Notes: generated from the letters alone by a model not told the origin. A DNA stretch of 64,000 bases from Nocardia transvalensis NBRC 15921 (GCF_000308875.1 NZ_BAGL01000055.1:1-64000); one strand, 5' to 3'; counted from the stretch's first letter, positions 7,647-16,734 are shown. Made by a program: numbers and translations.

Positions 7647-8883
7647 CCATCACGAGGTCGTCGTGATCGGCGGCGGGCAGGCCGGGCTGTCGATCAGCTG
7701 GCATCTGACCAGCCGCGGGATCGATCATGTCGTCCTGGAACGCGACACCGTCGCGCACGAGTGGCGCGACACCCGCTGGGACAACTTCACTCTCGTCACA
7801 CCCAACTGGCAGTGCGTGCTGCCCGGCTATCGCTACGACGGTCCCGAGCCGCACGGCTTCATGACACGCGACGAGGTCTACGCGTGGGTGCGCGGCTATG
7901 CCGACACCTTCGATCCGCCGGTGCGCGAGCACGTCACCGTCACGGCGGTGAGCGTGGCGAGCGGCGGTGGTTTCGATATCGAAACGACCTCGGGGCCACT
8001 GCATTCCGATCAGGTGGTGGTGGCCGCCGGTGGCTATCACACGCCCACGATTCCGCGGTTCGGCGAACGGTTGCCCGGGACGATCCGGCAGTTGCACTCC
8101 GCCGAATACCGCAGTGCCGCCGACCTTCCCGAGGGCGCGGTCCTGGTCGTCGGCACCGGGCAGTCGGGCGCGCAGATCGCGGAGGATCTGCATCTGGCCG
8201 GGCGGAAGGTGCATCTCGCGGTCGGCAGCGCGCCGCGCGTCGCGCGCTTCTACCGGGGCCGCGACTGCGTGGCGTGGCTCCAGGACATGGGCCACTACGA
8301 CATTCCCATCGAGGACCAGCCCGGCGGTCTCGGCAAGCGCGAGAACACCAATCACTACGTCACCGGCCGCGACGGCGGGCGCGATATCGATCTGCGTCGC
8401 TTCGCGCTCGAGGGCATGTCCCTCTACGGTCGGATGGTCGATGTCGCCGGTGGCACAGCGCGTTTCGAGCCGACCCTCGAGAAGCAGCTCGACGCCGCCG
8501 ACGCCGTAGCCGAGAGCATCAAGGATTCCATCGACGCTTACATCACCCGCGAGGGCGTCGACGCACCCGCCGAGGAGCGCTATCGGCCGGTGTGGCGACC
8601 CGAGCGGGAGGTGACCGATGTGGACCTGGCGGCGAGCGGGATCACGTCGGTGGTGTGGTCGGTCGGCTTCCGGACGGATTACCGCTGGCTGCGCGTCGGT
8701 GTCTTCGACGGCGAGGGGCATCCGTGCCACAACCGCGGCGTCACCTCCACCGCGGGCCTGTATTTCCTCGGGCTGCCGTGGCTGCACACGTGGGGGTCGG
8801 GCCGCTTCGCGGCGATCGCCCGCGACGCCGAACACCTCGCGGAGCGGATCGCGCAGACCACCCGCACGCGCGTGGCGGCTTGA
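7639..8883 (+). CDS. MSMEG_0569 family flavin-dependent oxidoreductase (NitH-like)
   Basis: A 414-residue enzyme of the flavin-containing monooxygenase fold. An FAD site (VVIGGGQAGLS) lies at the N-terminus and an NAD(P)H site (VLVVGTGQSGAQIAEDL) in the middle. A C-terminal segment (SVGFRTDYRWLR, LYFLGLPWLHTWGSGRF) closes the FAD domain. I start it at 7639 because that ATG leads directly into the FAD strand. It is coupled to the nitrilase by an 8-base overlap. In cyanotrophic bacteria the equivalent enzyme belongs to the cluster needed to use cyanide. It may make or consume the nitrile substrate, which is inference. Confidence 0.9.
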   Translation: MPDHHEVVVIGGGQAGLSISWHLTSRGIDHVVLERDTVAHEWRDTRWDNFTLVTPNWQCVLPGYRYDGPEPHGFMTRDEVYAWVRGYADTFDPPVREHVTVTAVSVASGGGFDIETTSGPLHSDQVVVAAGGYHTPTIPRFGERLPGTIRQLHSAEYRSAADLPEGAVLVVGTGQSGAQIAEDLHLAGRKVHLAVGSAPRVARFYRGRDCVAWLQDMGHYDIPIEDQPGGLGKRENTNHYVTGRDGGRDIDLRRFALEGMSLYGRMVDVAGGTARFEPTLEKQLDAADAVAESIKDSIDAYITREGVDAPAEERYRPVWRPEREVTDVDLAASGITSVVWSVGFRTDYRWLRVGVFDGEGHPCHNRGVTSTAGLYFLGLPWLHTWGSGRFAAIARDAEHLAERIAQTTRTRVAA

Positions 8884-8893
8884 TCGGATTCCC

Positions 8894-9745
8894 ATGGCCG
8901 TCACCAGGATCGCCGCCGTCGCCGCCCATTTCGGCAGTGATATCGCCCGCGCCCTCGACAAGATCACCGGCATCATCGACCGGCTCGCCGCCGACGGCGT
9001 CGACCTGCTCGTCCTGCCCGATGCGACGCTCGGCGGCTACATCGGCGACCTCCGCAATCCCGATCCGGCGACCGGCCCCGAGGCCATCGACCCCGACGGC
9101 CCCGAGATCCGGCTGCTGTGCCGGCTGGCCGGCGCGATGACCGTCTGCGTCGGCTACGCCGAGCACGGCGACGGCGCCCGTTACAACGCCGCGGTCTGCG
9201 TGACCGGCGACGGCGTCCTGGGCCGCCACCGCAAGGCCCACCAGCCCGCGGGCGAACACCTCGCCTATGCCGCGGGAGATCGCTTCACCGCCTTCGACAC
9301 TCCCGTGGGCCGTCTGGGAATGCTCATCGACTACGACAAGACCTTCCCCGAATCGGCCCGCGCCCTGGCCCTGGACGGCGCTCGCACGATCGCGGCCCTG
9401 TCCGCATGGCCCGCGAGCGTCACCGATCGCGCCTCCCGCATGCCCAACGACCGCCAGTCCCGCCTCTTCGACCTCTACGATCAGGCCCGCGCGGCCGAGA
9501 ACCAGGTCGTCCTGGCCTCGTCCAACCAGACCGGCATCACAGGGTCGCTGCGATTTCTGGGGCAGGCCAAGATCGTCGGCCCCGGCGGCGACATCCTCGC
9601 GAAGACCTGGTCCAAGGGCGGGCTCGCGGTCACGGACATCGATGTCGACGCGGAGGTGGAACGGGCCCGGCGCGTCCTGCGTCACCTGGCCGAACGCCGG
9701 GTGGACGCGTACCACAACCTGATGAGCGACAAGGGCCGGTTCTGA
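8894..9745 (+). CDS. Nitrilase paralogue without catalytic Cys and Glu (probable pseudoenzyme)
   Basis: A 283-residue carbon-nitrogen hydrolase fold that aligns along its length with the nitrilase at 6723. The matches include GGY after the first active-site strand, RYNAAV, HRKAHQP, FDTPVGRLGM, DYDKTFPESARALALDGA and GSLRF. The active site is altered: the catalytic Cys is Asp (D146, codon 9329-9331) and the catalytic Glu is Asp (D43, codon 9020-9022). K114 and E121 remain. Family members without the Cys cannot form the thioimidate intermediate, so it probably acts as a structural or regulatory partner, perhaps in the nitrilase spiral. The frame is intact and coding is normal, so it is not simply decaying. 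It ends in TGATG with the next gene. Confidence 0.88.
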   Translation: MAVTRIAAVAAHFGSDIARALDKITGIIDRLAADGVDLLVLPDATLGGYIGDLRNPDPATGPEAIDPDGPEIRLLCRLAGAMTVCVGYAEHGDGARYNAAVCVTGDGVLGRHRKAHQPAGEHLAYAAGDRFTAFDTPVGRLGMLIDYDKTFPESARALALDGARTIAALSAWPASVTDRASRMPNDRQSRLFDLYDQARAAENQVVLASSNQTGITGSLRFLGQAKIVGPGGDILAKTWSKGGLAVTDIDVDAEVERARRVLRHLAERRVDAYHNLMSDKGRF

Positions 9746-10815
9746 TGCGGGTCGCGTTGCTCACCTATTCCACCAAACCCCGTGGGGGCGTCGTGCATAC
9801 ACTGAATCTGGCCGAGGCCCTGGCCGCGCTGGGCGTGGACGTCACGGTGTGGACCCTGGGCCGCGGCGGCGACGCGGCCTTCTTCCGGCCCGTCGATCCG
9901 GCCGTGACCGTGCGCGTGGTGCCGTTCGAGGCCGCCGACGGCGAATCGGTCGGAGCCCGGATCATGCGCTCCATCAAGGCCTTACGCTCCGCCTTCACTC
10001 CCTCGCGCTACGACATCGTGCACGCCCAGGACTGCATCAGCGCCAACGCGGTCGACCGATGTATCCGCACCGTCCACCACCTCGACACCTTCACCACACC
10101 CGAGCTGGCCGCCTGCCACGAGCGCGCCATCGTCGAGCCCTACGCACACATCTGCGTCTCGGCCGCCGTCGCCGCGGAGGTCCGCGCGGGCTGGGGCCTG
10201 AGCCCCACGGTGATCCCGAACGGCGTCGAATACGACCGCTTCGCAACGGCTTCCGCGTCCGCCGCCCGTCTGGACTGGTCACGCAGGCTCGGCCCGTACG
10301 TTCTGGCGCTGGGCGGCATCGAACCCCGCAAGGGCAGCGTCGATCTCCTGGAGGCCTTCGCCCTGCTCCGCCGCGACCATCCACACCTGAGCCTCGTCTA
10401 CGCGGGCGGCGAGACCCTCTTCGACTATCGCGCCTACCGGGCCGTCTTCGACTCGCGCGCCATCGAATTGGGCATCCGGCCGACGATCCTCGGTACCGTG
10501 CCCCACGACTCCCTGCCCGCCCTGGTGGCCGGCGCCGCCGTGGTTCCCCTCTTCTCCACGAAGGAGGGGTTCGGCCTGGCGGCCATGGAGGCACTTGCCG
10601 CGGGCGTGCCGGTGGTGGGCCGTGACCTGCCGGTTCTCCGGGAGGTGTTCGGGGACGCTATCGCCTACGGCACGAATCCCACCGATATGGCCACGGCCAT
10701 GGCACAGAGTCTCCAGCGAGAACCCTCCGCAGCCGAACACGGCAGGGCCGTCGCCGCCCGATTCGGTTGGGACAAGGCAGCGAGAAGTCATCTCGAGTTC
10801 TACCGCGCGCACTAA
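9745..10815 (+). CDS. MSMEG_0565 family glycosyltransferase (GT4 type)
   Basis: A 356-residue GT-B glycosyltransferase. The N-terminal acceptor domain begins TYSTKPRGGVVHTLNLAEAL. The donor domain holds ALGGIEPRKGSVDLLEAF and the EX7E motif in KEGFGLAAMEALAAGVP. It would transfer a sugar from a nucleotide donor to a small acceptor. Its ATG overlaps the previous stop (TGATG), making it the last gene of the operon. It is a standard Nit1C member in actinobacteria, which suggests that the nitrogen-pathway product or intermediate is glycosylated; the acceptor is unknown. Confidence 0.9.
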   Translation: MRVALLTYSTKPRGGVVHTLNLAEALAALGVDVTVWTLGRGGDAAFFRPVDPAVTVRVVPFEAADGESVGARIMRSIKALRSAFTPSRYDIVHAQDCISANAVDRCIRTVHHLDTFTTPELAACHERAIVEPYAHICVSAAVAAEVRAGWGLSPTVIPNGVEYDRFATASASAARLDWSRRLGPYVLALGGIEPRKGSVDLLEAFALLRRDHPHLSLVYAGGETLFDYRAYRAVFDSRAIELGIRPTILGTVPHDSLPALVAGAAVVPLFSTKEGFGLAAMEALAAGVPVVGRDLPVLREVFGDAIAYGTNPTDMATAMAQSLQREPSAAEHGRAVAARFGWDKAARSHLEFYRAH

Positions 10816-10841
10816 CACCACCGTCGTCTTCCCCTGCGCGT

Positions 10842-11990
10842 CTACCCTCCGACCGTGGCGGGTAGGTCCCAGATCTGGGTTTCCTCGACCACGTAGCTGG
10901 AGGTGGCGCCCGGCTCCAGTAGCCACGACCATCCGACAATGCCCACGGTCCCGCTGGTCAGCCGCGACTCCGGATCCAGGTGACGGATGCGGTGGCCGTT
11001 CACGCTCACCACCAGATCGACGCCCTCGGCCGTGTTGCGGCAGGACGCACCGATTCTGGTCTGCTGGTCCAGATTCAGTCCGGGCAAGCTGTCCTGGGAG
11101 GCGAGCACGGCCACCGTCGACTGCTCGGGCTGCCCCATCGCTATACCCCACTGCCCGGTGGTCGTCACCGTGAAGAGGTATCGGCGAGTCAAGTCCCCGG
11201 GTTCGCCCCGGCACCACAGCGCGATTCCCCCCGAACCCGACTCGTGGCGCACCACGGCTTCCATGCACGAATTCGTCAACATCGGTACGGGGGCATTGGC
11301 GGGGATGACCTGGGGGCCCGACACGGCCGTCAAACGATATGAGCCGGAAACGTATTCGGATCGGCCGGGACGTTGCGGCCAGCCGGACCGCACGTCGGTG
11401 AAGCTGTCGTCCAGGATCATCGTCCCGTTCAGCTCCGTGCAGAACGACGGCTTCGCTCCCGGTCCGGCGTCGTCGGGTGCGCGCTCGTCGCCCACCACCT
11501 GCCATACGACCACGACCGCGACGACCGCCAGCACCGCAGCGGCCGTGAGGAGTATCAGCCAGCGGCCTTCGATGACCGAATCCCGCCCGGCCACACCGGA
11601 ATCGGGCGTCGCGGAGAATCCCGTGGACGCCTCCACCGCCTCGTCGAGGGCCTCGGCCACCTCGCCGTCTTCGCCCAGGGCATCCCGTACCCGGATGTAG
11701 CGCAACCGCCAGATCCGGCGATCGCCGCCGTCGGTGGGCGGCTCGGTGCCGGCCCGGTCGATGAGGCGCAGGCAGGTATCGATGAAGATTTCGAACGTCT
11801 CCCACCGCGGCATGGTCGAGCTGTCCGGATTGATGAGGTTGCCGATGGTGGCTTTGCTGATGCCGCCCCGCGCACCCGGCCCCGTGGCGGATTCCCGCGC
11901 GATCGTGTTGAGCGAATCGACCTGAGTGGTCCAACGAAGTTCGCGGAGTTGGGTTTTGAGAACCCGCAATTCCTCCAGCGGATCGGCCAT
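10842..11990 (-). CDS. Membrane protein with N-terminal helix-turn-helix and external sensor-like domain
   Basis: A 382-residue protein in three parts. Residues about 1-90 look like an XRE-type helix-turn-helix (GGISKATIGNLINPDSSTMP). One membrane helix follows near residues 145-167 (LILLTAAAVLAVVAVVVVW). The rest is a roughly 200-residue domain with paired Cys and beta-rich spacing, reminiscent of concanavalin-like external domains. The order suggests a one-component transmembrane regulator that senses outside and binds DNA inside. I choose the ATG at 11990, where the helix-turn-helix begins; no strong ribosome site is seen. It converges on the glycosyltransferase gene. Confidence 0.75.
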   Translation of the reverse strand: MADPLEELRVLKTQLRELRWTTQVDSLNTIARESATGPGARGGISKATIGNLINPDSSTMPRWETFEIFIDTCLRLIDRAGTEPPTDGGDRRIWRLRYIRVRDALGEDGEVAEALDEAVEASTGFSATPDSGVAGRDSVIEGRWLILLTAAAVLAVVAVVVVWQVVGDERAPDDAGPGAKPSFCTELNGTMILDDSFTDVRSGWPQRPGRSEYVSGSYRLTAVSGPQVIPANAPVPMLTNSCMEAVVRHESGSGGIALWCRGEPGDLTRRYLFTVTTTGQWGIAMGQPEQSTVAVLASQDSLPGLNLDQQTRIGASCRNTAEGVDLVVSVNGHRIRHLDPESRLTSGTVGIVGWSWLLEPGATSSYVVEETQIWDLPATVGG

Positions 11991-12098
11991 GGTCGCATTG
12001 TGGCCAATCCCGTCCAAAGTTGTCCAGATTCTCCGGTCAGCGCCACTGACCAGCTGATTCTGGTGTGGCATCACAGCCGAGAGAACGGAGTTCGACCC

Positions 12099-12452
12099 AT
12101 GAACACAACCCGTGCGCGCCTGGGCCTGGCCACCATCGCGCTGGCGACGGCGGGCGCTCTGACGCCGCTCGCCGCCCCCGCGCACGCCGCGCCGGCGGAC
12201 TGCCCCTGGCCGTTCGTGTGCCTGTACGACCGTCACGGCGTGAAGAAGGGGGCGTTCCAGGACATCACCGCCGGCTACCAGCCGGTGAATTTCAGCGGTG
12301 GCCGTGGCTACAACGCCCGCCGCGACGACGTCGTCTATCTGCGCGACATCAACGGCACCGTCGGCTGCATCTTGCCGGGCAGATGGGGCGACCTCCCGAC
12401 TCCCATCACCGGGCTGCGCATCGCCCCGGAATCACGGTGCTTCGGTCGGTGA
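12099..12452 (+). CDS. Secreted peptidase-inhibitor family I36-like protein
   Basis: A 117-residue protein with a signal peptide ending near residue 29-31 (LAAPAHA|AP). The mature part begins CPWPFVCLYD, the typical opening of I36/SMPI-like beta-gamma-crystallin-fold inhibitors. Further cysteines follow (GCILPG, RCFGR). Actinobacterial proteins of this shape are exported and inhibit metalloproteases or act as small stress proteins. It is divergent from the helix-turn-helix membrane gene across about 108 bases. The inhibitor role is inferred from resemblance. Confidence 0.75.
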   Translation: MNTTRARLGLATIALATAGALTPLAAPAHAAPADCPWPFVCLYDRHGVKKGAFQDITAGYQPVNFSGGRGYNARRDDVVYLRDINGTVGCILPGRWGDLPTPITGLRIAPESRCFGR

Positions 12453-12499
12453 CCGATCGGCGGTGGCGTTGCCCGCCGCGATGTGGGAATAGTGGGGGG

Positions 12500-13513
12500 A
12501 TGGCCACAACCTCCAAGATCATCGACCTGACCGGTCCCGGCCGCACGGATGCGTTCGGTGTCGGCGGGACCGACCTCGGTGTCGTCGCCACCGCACCGGA
12601 CGGCCGGCTGGTCGCCGTTTTCGGTGACAGTTTCGATCGTGCCACGGTCGGCGGGCCCGGGTGGCGCTCGCCGATCGCTCTGTTCGCCGATCCCGAGACC
12701 GTGGCCGGCGGGCTGCGCTGGACCGGATCCGGCGGCGACGCGAACGACTACGCGCGCCAGCTGATCGAGTACCCGAAGTCGGCGGTGCTGCGCCGACCAC
12801 GATGCTCGACAATGCTGCCGACCGACCTGATCACGCTGGGCGACACGATGTATCTGCACGTCATGGCGTGCCAAGGGCTGGGTACGGTGCTCTGGACCGA
12901 GATCCTCGCCTCGACCGACAACGGGGTGACCTGGTCGAACACCGGGGCCCGCTGGCCGGGAGACGTCTGCGACGGCCTGTTCCAGATGCTGACCTGGGAG
13001 GTCGCCGACGACGGGTACGTCTACGCGTATACGACCGGGTTCCGGCGCGACGCCGGTCTCCTGCTGCACCGGGTTCCCGCGCACTCGCTGACCGATCCGG
13101 GGTCCTGGGAGCCGTGGGGGTTCGCCGGTGAGCGCTGGGCCTGGGGCAATCCGGCGACGCTGACCCTGCCGGGCGCGCTCGGCGAATTGTGCCTGCGCCG
13201 GGTGCCCGGCCCGGACGGTCGGCGGCACTGGCTGCTCGTGTTCTTCGACGCGGGCCACTACCGGATCGACGCACTGCTGCTCGACGCACCCAACGCCGAC
13301 CTGTATCGCGCACCGCGGACGACCGTGCTCGAGGGCACGAGCTGGGACGCCGAACATCACGCCACCGGCCGGGTCGCCCAGCTCTACGGCGGCTACGTGG
13401 TCCCGGGCTCCACCCTCTCCGAGCTGCACCTCGTCGTGAGCCAGTGGAACACCGGGACGAACTGGCCCTACCGCGCCATGCAGTTCCGCGCCGACGTCTC
13501 GGAACTGCTGTAG
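12500..13513 (+). CDS. DUF4185 domain protein
   Basis: A 337-residue protein with beta-propeller-like repeats (DGRLVAVFGDSF, LVVSQWNTGTNWPYRAMQFR). It matches DUF4185 proteins of mycobacteria and nocardiae in its LGVVATAPDGRLVAVFGD opening and its NPATL segment. No signal peptide is visible from the chosen ATG, which follows a G-rich ribosome site. Function is unknown; relatives have been compared with carbohydrate-active propellers. It lies 47 bases after the secreted protein and may be co-transcribed. Confidence 0.75.
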   Translation: MATTSKIIDLTGPGRTDAFGVGGTDLGVVATAPDGRLVAVFGDSFDRATVGGPGWRSPIALFADPETVAGGLRWTGSGGDANDYARQLIEYPKSAVLRRPRCSTMLPTDLITLGDTMYLHVMACQGLGTVLWTEILASTDNGVTWSNTGARWPGDVCDGLFQMLTWEVADDGYVYAYTTGFRRDAGLLLHRVPAHSLTDPGSWEPWGFAGERWAWGNPATLTLPGALGELCLRRVPGPDGRRHWLLVFFDAGHYRIDALLLDAPNADLYRAPRTTVLEGTSWDAEHHATGRVAQLYGGYVVPGSTLSELHLVVSQWNTGTNWPYRAMQFRADVSELL

Positions 13514-13614
13514 CACCGGCGCTCGGATCATCACACCCGTATCCCCCACTGTATTTCGGCGCTGCCCGAGGGCCTGGCCGCGACGCGGAACTCCGAATTT
13601 CGTCGCAGAATCTC

Positions 13615-13649
13615 AGATACTCATCACATACCCAGATACTAGTGAGTAT
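13615..13649. promoter_or_regulatory. Operator-like repeats upstream of the AveC-type pseudogene
   Basis: AGATACT occurs at 13615-13621 and again at 13634-13640. The second copy is part of ATACT-AGTG-AGTAT (13636-13649), and ATACTCA (13617) also mirrors TGAGTAT (13643). The AT-rich paired repeats look like a TetR-family operator, about 43 bases before the first surviving codon of the decayed gene. Confidence 0.5.
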
Positions 13650-13691
13650 ATTTCTGGCGGGAGAGCATGCGAGCGTGAGCCAGGAGGCGTC

Positions 13692-14573
13692 ATGGGTGAA
13701 CTGTCGAGTGAGAAGCCCGAGGCGACAAAGCAATACGGCCCACCGGCCACCTCCGCCGAGGACCGCCTGCGGGTGAAACGAGTGCAGATCTGGGCGACGG
13801 CCGGTGGCCTGCTCTTGGCGCTACAGGTGTACGTGTGGGTGCGATGGATCAGCGGGCCGTACTTCGAGCGGGTGCCCGGCGGGCCGGCCGATCCGCCGAT
13901 GGACATGAAGGCCTTCCTCACGATGAACGCCGTCGTGGTGTGTGCCGGTGGCGATCTGGTGGTTCCTCGTCAGGCCGTGGCGCCGGGAACGCCGGATCAC
14001 CCTCGACGGCATCCTGCTGGTGTCCATGGGGTTGATGTTCTTCCAGGACCCGCTGCTGAACTACGTTGATCAACGCTCCCGGCTACGCGGCCGGAGTACT
14101 GATGCTCACGAAATTCGGCTGCTGGGTGATGCGAAAGATCACGTCGCGCTGGCCGAATATCACCAATCTACGGCTCATCCTGGCGACCTACGCGTTCACT
14201 TTCGTGCTCGACTTCGTCATGGAGGCGGGCTTCATGCTGCCGTTCGGGCTCTACACCTACCCCGGCGCCATACGGTCCGTCTCGTTCGCCGCGGGCACCT
14301 ATCACCAGGGGCCGGTGTACGAGGGACTGATGTGGGTGCGGTGCAGGCAGGCCTGTGCTGCCTGCGCTACTTCACCGACGACCACGGCCGTACCGTCGTC
14401 GAGCGCGGCCTCGATCACCTTCGTATTTCAACGGCGGCATCTGCGGTGACGGCACGGACATACCGTGCCCCGACCCCGCGCTACCCATACCGACGAAGCG
14501 ATCGGGATACATCGACACCAACGGAAACCTGATACCGCCCGGCGGAGCGGATATCTCGAACGATCCTCAGTGA
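13692..14573 (+). pseudogene. Spirocyclase AveC family membrane protein, decayed
   Basis: Pieces of one AveC-like protein appear in order in changing frames. The N-terminal membrane part runs from 13692 (VQIWATAGGLLLALQVYVWV). A frame change near 13945 leads to WWFLVRPWRRERRITLDG and DPLLNYV. About 90 residues usual for the family then seem missing. The next frame from about 14066 holds GCWVMRKITSRWP and the FDFV-like FVLDFVMEAGFMLPFG, up to YEGLMW. It shifts again to AVQAGLCCLRYFTDDHGRT, and finally to the tail GGICGDGTDIPCP. At least four frame breaks show the gene is dead. In mycolate actinobacteria intact homologues often neighbour P450s and TetR genes; in avermectin synthesis AveC forms the spiroketal. 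Confidence 0.8.
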
Positions 14574-14665
14574 TGTAGTTCTTCGCTCCGCCGGCGTCGC
14601 TGTCAGGTCACGATCCGGCCCGACAGCGTTCCCGGTGGCCCGCCCGCTGGCATGATCGGCTGCCG

Positions 14666-15466
14666 GTGTGCCTCGAGATAGACCCCCTGATGGTTTCGAG
14701 CAGGCAGGACACAGCGATGCGAGACGGAGTTTCACGATCGCGGCGGGTTCGGGTCGCCGGCACCGGCCGGTCGCTACGCCGGCCCGAACCCGTTCGAGAA
14801 CAACGGTTCATACGGACGTTGCACCGGTTCCTGGTCTGGAAGGGCTGGACGAACCTCGTCGCGATGGCGACCACGGTCGCCGCGCTCGGCGCCTTGTGGT
14901 TCACCGGACAGTCGTTGCGCGCCACCAAGGATCAATACGCGTTGTCGCAGCAGACCGTCGTGACCGATCGAGTGCACAAGGCCGTCGAACACCTGACCAC
15001 CGACAAACCCGAGGCCCGGCTGTCCGCGATCTTCCTGCTGGAGCGCCTGGCCAAGGATTCGCCCGCGGATCACCCGACGATCTACTCGATCCTCGCCTCG
15101 TACGTGCACACCCAGTCCCCGGTGTGGAAGTGCCGGCTCGTGGGTAAGCCGGGCGAGCCGGGACGGCTCGAATACGATGTACAGACCGTGCTCACGGTGA
15201 TCGGCCGACGTCACGTCCCGCACGACACTGCCGACACGGACATAGATCTCAGCGAAACCTGCCTGACCCGTGCGCGCCTGCGGGGCGCCGACCTGGGCCG
15301 ACTCAACTTGGCCGGCACGAACCTCGCCGGTGCCGATCTCACCGGCGCGAACCTGGCCGACGCGAATCTCGCAGGGGCGAATCTGGCCGACGCCGTCCTC
15401 GACGGTGCCGACCTCACTGGAGCGAATACACTCGGCGCCACCATATCTCGTGGGCCAGGCGCGTAG
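14666..15466 (+). CDS. Membrane-anchored pentapeptide-repeat protein
   Basis: About 266 residues from the first possible start; ATGs at 14690 and 14717 are also possible and no ribosome site decides. One membrane helix lies near residues 63-85 (NLVAMATTVAALGALWF), followed by a helical linker (HLTTDKPEARLSAIFLLERL). The C-terminal third is about ten pentapeptide repeats of the A(D/N)LXX type (GADLGRLNLAGTNLAGADL). Such repeats fold as a right-handed beta helix. The layout matches common actinobacterial pentapeptide membrane proteins of unknown role. It stands alone. Confidence 0.8.
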   Translation: MCLEIDPLMVSSRQDTAMRDGVSRSRRVRVAGTGRSLRRPEPVREQRFIRTLHRFLVWKGWTNLVAMATTVAALGALWFTGQSLRATKDQYALSQQTVVTDRVHKAVEHLTTDKPEARLSAIFLLERLAKDSPADHPTIYSILASYVHTQSPVWKCRLVGKPGEPGRLEYDVQTVLTVIGRRHVPHDTADTDIDLSETCLTRARLRGADLGRLNLAGTNLAGADLTGANLADANLAGANLADAVLDGADLTGANTLGATISRGPGA

Positions 15467-15575
15467 TACATCGCAGCGCGGACGCACTACCCGCATTCTC
15501 GTTGTGCGCCAACCGTTGCGGCCGGCACGGCGGTCACAGCAGCCCTGGACCGAGACGGCTGAAGCGGTTTCGGCC

Positions 15576-16121
15576 TCAACGGGGTTCGTCGAGCTTGTCG
15601 ACGCACGCGAGTACCTTCTCGTGCCAGTCGATTTCGGCTTGGATCCGCATGATGGCGTGATCGACGATGAGGTCGTCGGCGGTGTTCCGGTCGGGCCGGC
15701 GCCGGTCGGGCTGGTGCTCGATTCGGGAACGCCGCGCCCGCAGCGCGGCGAGGCGGTCTTCGATGTATCCGCGCAGCAGCTCCCGATCGAGATCATCGCT
15801 GACCGCCAGGGCGAGATCGACCGGGTCGGGCCGGATGTCGACCCCGGTGAAGGCCTCGTCACGCAAGGCGCGCAGTTCCCGGCGCCCTTCGCCGGTGATC
15901 TCGTAGACCGTGCGGGCGGGAAGGGCGCCCTCCTGCTCGGTCCGCACCGGCCGGATCAGCCCCTCGTCGGACATGCGATGCAAGGCGCCGTACAGCGACC
16001 CGGGCTTGACGCGCGACCACAGGTCGGCCCGGTCCAGGCGGGCATCGCGACGCAGTTGATGGCCGTGCATAGGGCCGCGTTTGGCCAGTGCGGCAAGGAC
16101 GAACAGCCTGGTCTCGTTCAC
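15576..16121 (-). CDS. PadR family transcriptional regulator
   Basis: A 181-residue protein with the PadR winged helix at the N-terminus (GPMHGHQLRRDA, VKPGSLYGALHRMSDEGLI, YEITGEGRRELR) and the helical C-terminal dimerisation domain of the long PadR subfamily (FEKVLACVDKLD-like end). It is divergent from a peptide deformylase gene with a short inverted repeat between them, so it probably controls itself and that gene. The ligand is unknown. Confidence 0.92.
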   Translation of the reverse strand: MNETRLFVLAALAKRGPMHGHQLRRDARLDRADLWSRVKPGSLYGALHRMSDEGLIRPVRTEQEGALPARTVYEITGEGRRELRALRDEAFTGVDIRPDPVDLALAVSDDLDRELLRGYIEDRLAALRARRSRIEHQPDRRRPDRNTADDLIVDHAIMRIQAEIDWHEKVLACVDKLDEPR

Positions 16122-16140
16122 ACGCCCAGTCTGACACGAC

Positions 16141-16156
16141 TACTCGTTTTTGAGTA
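16141..16156. promoter_or_regulatory. Inverted repeat between PadR and deformylase genes
   Basis: TACTC-GTTTTT-GAGTA has perfect 5-base arms around 6 bases. It lies 20 bases from the PadR start and 12 bases before the deformylase ATG. It is a likely PadR operator. Confidence 0.55.
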
Positions 16157-16167
16157 CTCTTCCGTGT

Positions 16168-16734
16168 ATGTCCGTTCGACCGATCCTCATCGCCGGCGAC
16201 CCCCGGCTGACCACGCCCGCGGTTCCGGTGACCGCCTTCGACGACGAGCTCGCCGCGTTCATCGACGACCTGTTCGACACCAACACGGCCGCCGAAGGTG
16301 CGGGTCTGGCCGCGAACCAGATCGGCGACCCGCGTGCGGTTTTCGTCTACGACCTCGTCGACGACGGGCAGCGCCACCGCGGCCACGTCGTCAACCCGGT
16401 CCTGGAGACCTCCCCCATTCCCGAGACGATGCCCGACCCGGACGACCTCGAAGGATGCCTGTCCGTGCCGGACGAATGGTTTCCCACCGGGCGAGCGCAC
16501 TGGGCCAAGGTCACCGGTGTCGACATGACCGGACGCCCCCTCACCGTCGAAGCCACCGGCTACCTCGCCCGCTGCCTCCAGCACGAGACCGACCACCTCA
16601 CCGGCCGCCTCTACCTCGAACGCCTCATCGGCAGAAACAAACGAGAAGCGCGCCGAATGATCAAAGACCGGCAGTGGACCCGCCCCGGCAACAGCTGGCT
16701 CCCGGGCACGGACTCTCGAACCTCACCGAGCTGA
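16168..16734 (+). CDS. def: Peptide deformylase
   Basis: A 188-residue metalloenzyme that removes the formyl group from new proteins. All three signature motifs are present: GAGLAANQIG, EGCLSVP (metal Cys) and QHETDHLTG (HExxH, metal His pair and catalytic Glu). The start is the ATG at 16168; a TTG at 16150 would lie inside the operator. Being paired with a PadR repressor rather than with fmt suggests a second, inducible deformylase, perhaps protective against a natural deformylase inhibitor. That last point is inference. Confidence 0.93.
   Translation: MSVRPILIAGDPRLTTPAVPVTAFDDELAAFIDDLFDTNTAAEGAGLAANQIGDPRAVFVYDLVDDGQRHRGHVVNPVLETSPIPETMPDPDDLEGCLSVPDEWFPTGRAHWAKVTGVDMTGRPLTVEATGYLARCLQHETDHLTGRLYLERLIGRNKREARRMIKDRQWTRPGNSWLPGTDSRTSPS

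Noticed and set aside
12335..13549. 404-codon minus-strand frame opposite the DUF4185 gene
   Set aside because: No recognisable motif; the plus-strand protein has a ribosome site and family pattern.
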